Below are positions 6,653 to 10,521 of a stretch of DNA of 10,521 nt, in pieces. The notes below the pieces were generated by a model. That model was given only the letters and a program-made list of their open reading frames with translations, made no database searches and was not told the origin of the DNA. The stretch lies in NCBI GenBank assembly GCA_002387845.1, contig DGLB01000026.1, positions 1 to 10,521 of the forward strand, given 5' to 3'. Numbering within the stretch: the first letter of the stretch is position 1; every line of letters starts with the position of its first letter. The stretch comes from Stenotrophomonas maltophilia (GTDB lineage Bacteria; Pseudomonadota; Gammaproteobacteria; Xanthomonadales; Xanthomonadaceae). Made by a program: the position numbers and the translations under genes.

Positions 6653-6801
6653 CGGTAGAGTCGCACGTCAGTCGACTGCCGATAGCGCCTGGGGATGCAG
6701 TAGGGCATGAACGTTGGCCGGGGAAGCGCGCCTCCGTTGGTGGTCATGCCTTACCGGGTGTTGAGCCGCTATCGGCAGTCGACTGACGTGCGACTCTACC
6801 G
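6653..6801 (+). repeat. 149-bp palindrome: inverted pair of GTAG-headed REP-like repeats
   Basis: The 35 bases at 6653-6687 are perfectly inverted at 6767-6801. Each arm starts CGGTAGAGTCG from the outside and contains the 10-bp palindrome CAGTCGACTG. The inner 79 bases continue the symmetry about the same centre (base 6727): TAGGGCATGA (6701-6710) faces TCATGCCTTA (6744-6753). Outward-facing GTAG heads and the inverted dimer layout match the REP elements (SMAG) described in Stenotrophomonas maltophilia, which are mobilised by REP-associated tyrosine transposases (RAYT). No transposase is in the window and I see no target-site duplication. A non-autonomous MITE is an alternative name for the same structure. 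Confidence 0.85.
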
Positions 6802-6803
6802 AC

Positions 6804-6813
6804 GTCAATCAAT
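6804..6813 (+). promoter_or_regulatory. Possible FleQ-type activator half site upstream of flhB
   Basis: GTCAATCAAT matches nine of the first ten bases of the FleQ box reported in Pseudomonas (GTCAATAAATTGAC), but the second half (TTGAC) is not conserved. It lies 20 bases upstream of the sigma-54 -24 element, where a sigma-54 activator for flagellar genes would be sensible. A chance match is quite possible. Confidence 0.3.
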
Positions 6814-6832
6814 ACCGTCGGCTTCAGGGTGG

Positions 6833-6848
6833 CGGCACGGATCTTGCA
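6833..6848 (+). promoter_or_regulatory. Sigma-54 (RpoN) -24/-12 promoter for flhBA
   Basis: CGGCACG (6833-6839), four bases, then TTGCA (6844-6848) match the sigma-54 consensus TGGCACG-N4-TTGCA at all but the first position. The invariant GG (6834-6835) and GC (6846-6847) are exactly twelve bases apart. The predicted transcript would begin near 6859, about 23 bases before the flhB ATG at 6882. Sigma-54 with an enhancer-binding activator such as FleQ is the known control of export genes in polar flagellates, which fits the flhB-flhA-flhF position. Confidence 0.75.
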
Positions 6849-6851
6849 CGG

Positions 6852-6871
6852 CCCCGGGTGATACCCCGGGG
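6852..6871 (+). promoter_or_regulatory. GC-rich hairpin at the flhB start region
   Basis: CCCCGGGT (6852-6859), loop GAT, and ACCCCGGGG (6863-6871) form an inverted repeat with one bulged C. It spans the predicted transcription start and the GGGG stretch that is the only Shine-Dalgarno-like sequence before the flhB ATG, so it could be an operator or influence initiation. The transcript would contain only part of it. Function is inferred. Confidence 0.3.
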
Positions 6872-6881
6872 TGCGTAAGCG

Positions 6882-8012
6882 ATGTCCGACGAAGAACAAG
6901 CCGGCGAAAAAACCGAACAACCTACTGAAAAACGCCTGCGCGATGCCCGCGAAGAGGGCAATACGCCGCGCTCGCGCGAGCTGGGTACCGCCGCTGTGTT
7001 CGGCGCTGCCGTGGCCACCCTGATGGCGTTTTCAGGGACGATGGCGACCAATTCCCGGGAATGGATGAAGTCTGCCCTGTCCCCGGAGCCGGGCCTGCGC
7101 CTGCACCCCCAGGCCCTGTTCGGCCACTTCGGCGAGCTGCTGCTGCAGCTGCTGGTGGCGATGTGGCCGCTGGTGCTGATCTGCCTGCTGGCCAGCCTGC
7201 TTTCACCGCTGGTCATGGACGGCCTGCGCTGGTCCAACAAGTCGCTGATGCCGCAGTTCAACCGGCTCAGCCCGCTGTCGGGCATGAAGCGCCTGTACGG
7301 CCCGGAAGCCATCGCCGAATTCATCAAGTCGCTGCTGCGCGTGGCCTTCGTGGGCGTGGCCGCCGGGCTGGTCGTGTGGCACGGCATCCGTGGGCTGCGC
7401 GATCTGGTCCACCAGCCGCTGGAAGCGGCCATCGTCAATGGCCTGGGCTTCACCCTCAAGCTGATGCTGGCCACCGGCGGGGCCATGGTCCTGCTGGCAG
7501 CGATCGATGCGCCGTACCAGCGCTGGAACTGGATGCGCAAGCTGAAGATGACCCGAGAAGAGCTGCGCCGGGAAATGAAGGAAAGCGAAGGCAGCCCGGA
7601 AATGAAGGGTCGCATCCGCCAGATGCAGCACCAGATGGCCAACCGCCAGATGATGGAAGCGGTGCCCACCGCCGACGTGGTGGTGGTCAACCCGACCCAC
7701 TACGCCGTCGCCCTGAAGTACGACGGCGGCAAGATGGGAGCCCCCACCGTGGTGGCCCTGGGCGTGGACGAAACGGCCCTGCGCATCCGTGAAGTGGCCG
7801 ACGGCAACAAGGTCCCGCTGGTCTCCGCCCCGCCTTTGGCACGCGCCTTGTATCGGGAAGGGAAACTCGGCAAGGAAATCCCCGTGAGACTGTATTCGGC
7901 CGTGGCCCAGGTCCTCTCCTACGTCTACCAGCTGCGCGCCTGGCGCGGCGGCCCGATGCCGGCTGCGCCGCGCATCGACGTGGATGAATTCGGCAAGGGG
8001 GGTCGCCCATGA
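6882..8012 (+). CDS. flhB: Flagellar export apparatus switch protein FlhB
   Basis: FlhB is the membrane component of the flagellar type III export apparatus that switches specificity from rod/hook to filament subunits by self-cleavage. The 376-residue product begins with the typical polar motif GEKTEQPTEKRLRDAREEG (8-26). Four hydrophobic helices follow (about 35-54, 86-111, 146-166, 186-208), and then a basic cytoplasmic linker with KMTREELRREMKESEG. The autocleavage motif NPTH is intact at residues 270-273 (cleavage expected between N270 and P271), followed by YAVALKY and the conserved C-terminal domain to about 350. Length and motif position match the well-studied enteric protein. The start ATG at 6882 follows the predicted sigma-54 promoter closely and has only a weak ribosome site. 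Its TGA overlaps the flhA ATG by four bases, so the two are probably coupled. Confidence 0.97.
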   Translation: MSDEEQAGEKTEQPTEKRLRDAREEGNTPRSRELGTAAVFGAAVATLMAFSGTMATNSREWMKSALSPEPGLRLHPQALFGHFGELLLQLLVAMWPLVLICLLASLLSPLVMDGLRWSNKSLMPQFNRLSPLSGMKRLYGPEAIAEFIKSLLRVAFVGVAAGLVVWHGIRGLRDLVHQPLEAAIVNGLGFTLKLMLATGGAMVLLAAIDAPYQRWNWMRKLKMTREELRREMKESEGSPEMKGRIRQMQHQMANRQMMEAVPTADVVVVNPTHYAVALKYDGGKMGAPTVVALGVDETALRIREVADGNKVPLVSAPPLARALYREGKLGKEIPVRLYSAVAQVLSYVYQLRAWRGGPMPAAPRIDVDEFGKGGRP

Positions 8013-10117
8013 GCGCACAGCCCGCCCAAGGGGGCATGAACGCCCGCCGGGTCATGGACATGATCCGCAACGGCCTGGGGGCCCCGCTGATCGTGCTGGC
8101 CCTGCTGGCCATGGTGGTGGTGCCGCTGGCCGCGCCGGTCCTGGATGCCTTGTTCACGTTCAACATCGCCATCTCGCTGATGGTGCTGCTGGCCGTCGTG
8201 TACGTGAAGCGCCCGCTGGACTTCACCATCTTCCCGATCGTGCTGCTGGTCACCACCATGCTGCGGCTGGCCCTGAACGTGGCCTCCACCCGCGTGATCC
8301 TGCTGAACGGCCAGGACGGCCACGAGGCCGCCGGCAAGGTGATCGCCGCCTTCGGCGAGTTCGTGATCGGCGGCAACTACGCCGTCGGCATCGTGGTGTT
8401 CGCGATCCTGACCATCATCAACTTCGTGGTCATCACCAAGGGTGCCGGGCGCGTGTCGGAAGTGACTGCCCGCTTCATCCTGGACGCCATGCCCGGCAAG
8501 CAGATGGCGATCGACGCCGACCTCAACGCCGGTTTGCTGACGCGTGAAGAAGCCAAGGTCCGCCGCGAGGAAGTCCGCGAGGAAGCCGACTTCTACGGTG
8601 CGATGGACGGTGCCAGCAAGTTCATCCGCGGCGACGCCATCGCCGGCATCCTGATTCTCTTCATCAACATGATCGGCGGCCTGGCCGTCGGCGTGCTGCA
8701 GCATGGCATGCCGTTCGGCGACGCCGCCGCCACTTATACCCTGCTGTCCATCGGTGACGGTCTGGTGGCGCAGTTGCCGGCGCTGCTGGTGTCCTCGGCG
8801 GTGGCCATGCTGGTCACGCGTGCCTCGCGCTCGCAGGACATGAGCCAGGCGATGATGGGCCAGGCCTTCGGTCAGTACCGGGCGCTGGCCATCACCGCCG
8901 CCATTCTTGGCGTGGTCGGCCTGGTCCCGGGCATGCCCAACGTCGCCTTCTTGACGCTGGCCGCCATTCTTGGCTTCATCGCCTGGAAGCTGTGGAAGAA
9001 GCAACAGGCCCCGGCGACCGCCGATTCCGCCCCGGTCGACCCCAACGCACCGGTGATCGGCCTGCCCGGCGGCACCCCCTCGCCCACCGCCGAACTGACC
9101 TGGGACGAACTGCGCCCGGTCGACCCGCTCGGCCTGGAGGTCGGCTACCGGCTGATCCCGCTGGTCGACAAGGCCCAGGGCGGCGAGCTGATGGCGCGCA
9201 TCAAAGGCGTGCGCCGCAAGCTCACCCACGACATCGGCTTCCTGATTCCATCGGTCCACATCCGCGACAACCTGGAACTGGGGGCTACGGCCTATCGCCT
9301 GCTGATTCACGGCGTGCCGGTGGCCACCGCGGAAATCCACCCCGACCGCGAACTGGCCCTGGACCCGGGCAGCGCGCTCGGCGCGATTGAAGGCATTGCC
9401 GGCAAGGACCCCGCGTTCGGCCTGGACGCCACCTGGATCCAGCCGCACCAGCGCGCCCACGCCGAATCGATGGGCTACACGGTGGTCGACCCGGCTACCG
9501 TGGTGGCCACCCACATGTCGCACCTGATCCGCGAGCATGCCCCGGAACTGCTTGGCTTCGAGGAGGCCCAGCAGCTGCTGGCCAACCTGGCCAAGAGCGC
9601 GCCGAAGCTGGTGGAAGACCTCACCCCCAAGGCGCTGCCGCTGTCGGTGGTGGTGCGGGTGCTGCAGAACCTGCTGATCGAGCGCATTCCGGTCCGCCAG
9701 CTGCGCAAGATCGCCGAGTCGCTGGTCGAAAACGCGCCGCTGAGCCAGGACCCGGGCGTGCTGACCGCCGCCGTGCGCAACGCGCTGGGCCGTTTCATCG
9801 TGCAGGAGATCGCCGGCATGTCGCCGGAGCTGCCGGTGTTCACCCTCAACCCGCAATTGGAACGGGTCTTGCAGGAGTCCACTCAGGGGAATGGCGCCGC
9901 GCTGGAACCCGGACTCGCCGAGCGACTGCATCAAAGCCTGGCCGAATGTGTCGGCAAGCAGGAAGCGAAGAACGAGCCCGCCGTGGTCCTGGTCCCCGCC
10001 CCCGTTCGTGCCGCGCTGGCACGCCTGGTCCGCCACAGCGTTCCGTCGCTGTCGGTCCTGGCCTACAGCGAGGTACCCGAGGACAAGCGGTTGAAGCTGG
10101 TCGGCACGATCAGCTGA
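8009..10117 (+). CDS. flhA: Flagellar export apparatus protein FlhA
   Basis: FlhA forms the nonameric ring of the flagellar export gate, helps convert the proton gradient into export, and docks chaperone-substrate complexes. The 702-residue product has the expected two-part layout. The N-terminal membrane half (about 20-330) has eight hydrophobic helices and the FHIPEP-family blocks MLRLALNVASTRVIL (84-98), ITKGAGRVSEVTARFILDAMPGKQMAIDADLNAG (142-175) and MDGASKFIRGDA (199-210), including the aspartate of RGDA linked to proton use in enterics. A proline/alanine-rich linker (about 331-365) leads to the cytoplasmic substrate-docking domain (about 370-690), starting WDELRPVDPLGLEVGYRLIPLVD. The start ATG at 8009 overlaps the flhB stop (ATGA) and follows AAGGGG. 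An internal ATG at residue 10 is a minor alternative. Confidence 0.98.
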   Translation: MSAQPAQGGMNARRVMDMIRNGLGAPLIVLALLAMVVVPLAAPVLDALFTFNIAISLMVLLAVVYVKRPLDFTIFPIVLLVTTMLRLALNVASTRVILLNGQDGHEAAGKVIAAFGEFVIGGNYAVGIVVFAILTIINFVVITKGAGRVSEVTARFILDAMPGKQMAIDADLNAGLLTREEAKVRREEVREEADFYGAMDGASKFIRGDAIAGILILFINMIGGLAVGVLQHGMPFGDAAATYTLLSIGDGLVAQLPALLVSSAVAMLVTRASRSQDMSQAMMGQAFGQYRALAITAAILGVVGLVPGMPNVAFLTLAAILGFIAWKLWKKQQAPATADSAPVDPNAPVIGLPGGTPSPTAELTWDELRPVDPLGLEVGYRLIPLVDKAQGGELMARIKGVRRKLTHDIGFLIPSVHIRDNLELGATAYRLLIHGVPVATAEIHPDRELALDPGSALGAIEGIAGKDPAFGLDATWIQPHQRAHAESMGYTVVDPATVVATHMSHLIREHAPELLGFEEAQQLLANLAKSAPKLVEDLTPKALPLSVVVRVLQNLLIERIPVRQLRKIAESLVENAPLSQDPGVLTAAVRNALGRFIVQEIAGMSPELPVFTLNPQLERVLQESTQGNGAALEPGLAERLHQSLAECVGKQEAKNEPAVVLVPAPVRAALARLVRHSVPSLSVLAYSEVPEDKRLKLVGTIS

Positions 10118-10199
10118 GCCGGAACTCCGACAGTACAGCGTCAGAAAACAGACACCACTTCGAACATCACGCAGCAGCAACAGAAGGGAAACCCGGACC

Positions 10200-10521
10200 G
10201 TGCAGACCACCGACAACCAGCGCTTCCCTTCACCCGAACAGCCGCCCAAGTCCCGGTACCACAGCATGAAAATCAAACGCTTCGTCGCTCCCGATATGCG
10301 CTCGGCCATGAACCTGGTGCGCAAGGAACACGGCCCTGACGCGGTGATCCTGTCCAATCGCCGGATCGAGGAAGGCGTTGAGATCGTCGCTGCGGCCAAC
10401 TACGACGAAGGCGCGGTGCAGCGTGCGCTGGAAGCGGCACGCAAGGACGTCGCCCCGCCGCCGCCGGCCCCGCGCCCGCGCAGCGCCGCCGATGCCATGA
10501 TCGCTGCGGTCACCCGCCGCA
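10200..10521 (+). CDS. flhF: Flagellar biosynthesis GTPase FlhF (N-terminal part, runs off window)
   Basis: FlhF is an SRP-type GTPase that marks the cell pole and sets flagellar placement and number together with FlhG. Only the N-terminal part is inside the window; the GTPase (NG) domain lies beyond base 10521. The family signature begins at the ATG at 10266: MKIKRFVAPDMRSAMNLVRKEHG, then DAVILSNRR, and a proline-rich linker (VAPPPPAPRPRS). The start is uncertain. I give GTG 10200 because the frame stays open from there, AAGGGA (10184-10189) lies ten bases upstream, and the 22 added codons show the G/C-rich third positions of this genome. The ATG at 10266 has no visible ribosome site but matches where most homologues begin. 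The 82-base gap after flhA (10118-10199) shows no clear promoter or terminator, so flhF is probably cotranscribed with flhBA. Confidence 0.9.
   Translation, partial: MQTTDNQRFPSPEQPPKSRYHSMKIKRFVAPDMRSAMNLVRKEHGPDAVILSNRRIEEGVEIVAAANYDEGAVQRALEAARKDVAPPPPAPRPRSAADAMIAAVTRR

Noticed and set aside
6367..6747. Minus-strand 126-codon open frame across the pentamer array giving a repetitive peptide
   Set aside because: The repeats in the peptide simply follow from the pentamer array. The frame crosses a gene end and half of the palindrome, and has no ribosome site or known domain.
6648..6806. Target-site duplication flanking the 149-bp palindrome
   Set aside because: The bases just outside the two arms do not repeat, so no insertion footprint can be claimed.
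7925..10399. Very long minus-strand open frame (824 codons) opposite flhA
   Set aside because: It is a mirror of flhA produced by GC-rich codon use. Its translation is low-complexity, rich in Gln, His, Gly and Asp with no recognisable domain, while the plus strand encodes a full FlhA.

Overview
This window comes from the chromosomal flagellar locus of a high-GC gammaproteobacterium, most likely the Xanthomonadaceae and probably Stenotrophomonas. The evidence is the gene order fliL-M-N-O-P-Q-R / flhB-A-F, the strong G/C preference at third codon positions, the flhF gene of polar flagellates, and an inverted pair of GTAG-headed palindromes of the kind described in Stenotrophomonas maltophilia. 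The genus is an inference. No database search was possible.

Bases 1-4089 hold a tight plus-strand operon: fliL (5' end outside the window), fliM, fliN, fliO, fliP, fliQ and fliR. fliM/N, fliN/O and fliO/P overlap by four bases at stop/start junctions, and fliP/Q and fliQ/R are 7-8 bases apart. FliL supports the stator, FliM and FliN form the switch (C ring), FliO assists assembly of the FliP/Q/R export gate, and FliP, FliQ and FliR form that gate. An AT-rich leader (4090-4333) follows. It precedes a 713-residue membrane protein with a three-motif MHYT sensor, an apparently intact GGDEF domain with its inhibitory RxxD site, and an intact EAL domain: a c-di-GMP turnover enzyme inserted between the two export-apparatus operons.

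Bases 6476-6881 are the unusual part. They contain, in order: a 155-bp array of 31 in-phase pentamers (GACCT/GGGCT grading into GATCT/GGGCC); a 149-bp palindrome with perfect 35-bp arms starting in GTAG; a FleQ-box-like half site; a near-consensus sigma-54 -24/-12 promoter; and a small GC-rich hairpin just before the flhB start.

Bases 6882-10521 hold flhB and flhA (4-base overlap), the remaining core export components, then the 5' part of flhF, the SRP-type GTPase that places polar flagella. Together the genes encode the export gate and switch of a polar flagellum, with an embedded c-di-GMP enzyme that may link the motile-sessile decision to the locus. I see no wholly novel gene system. The novelty, if any, lies in the 6.5-6.9 kb intergenic region.
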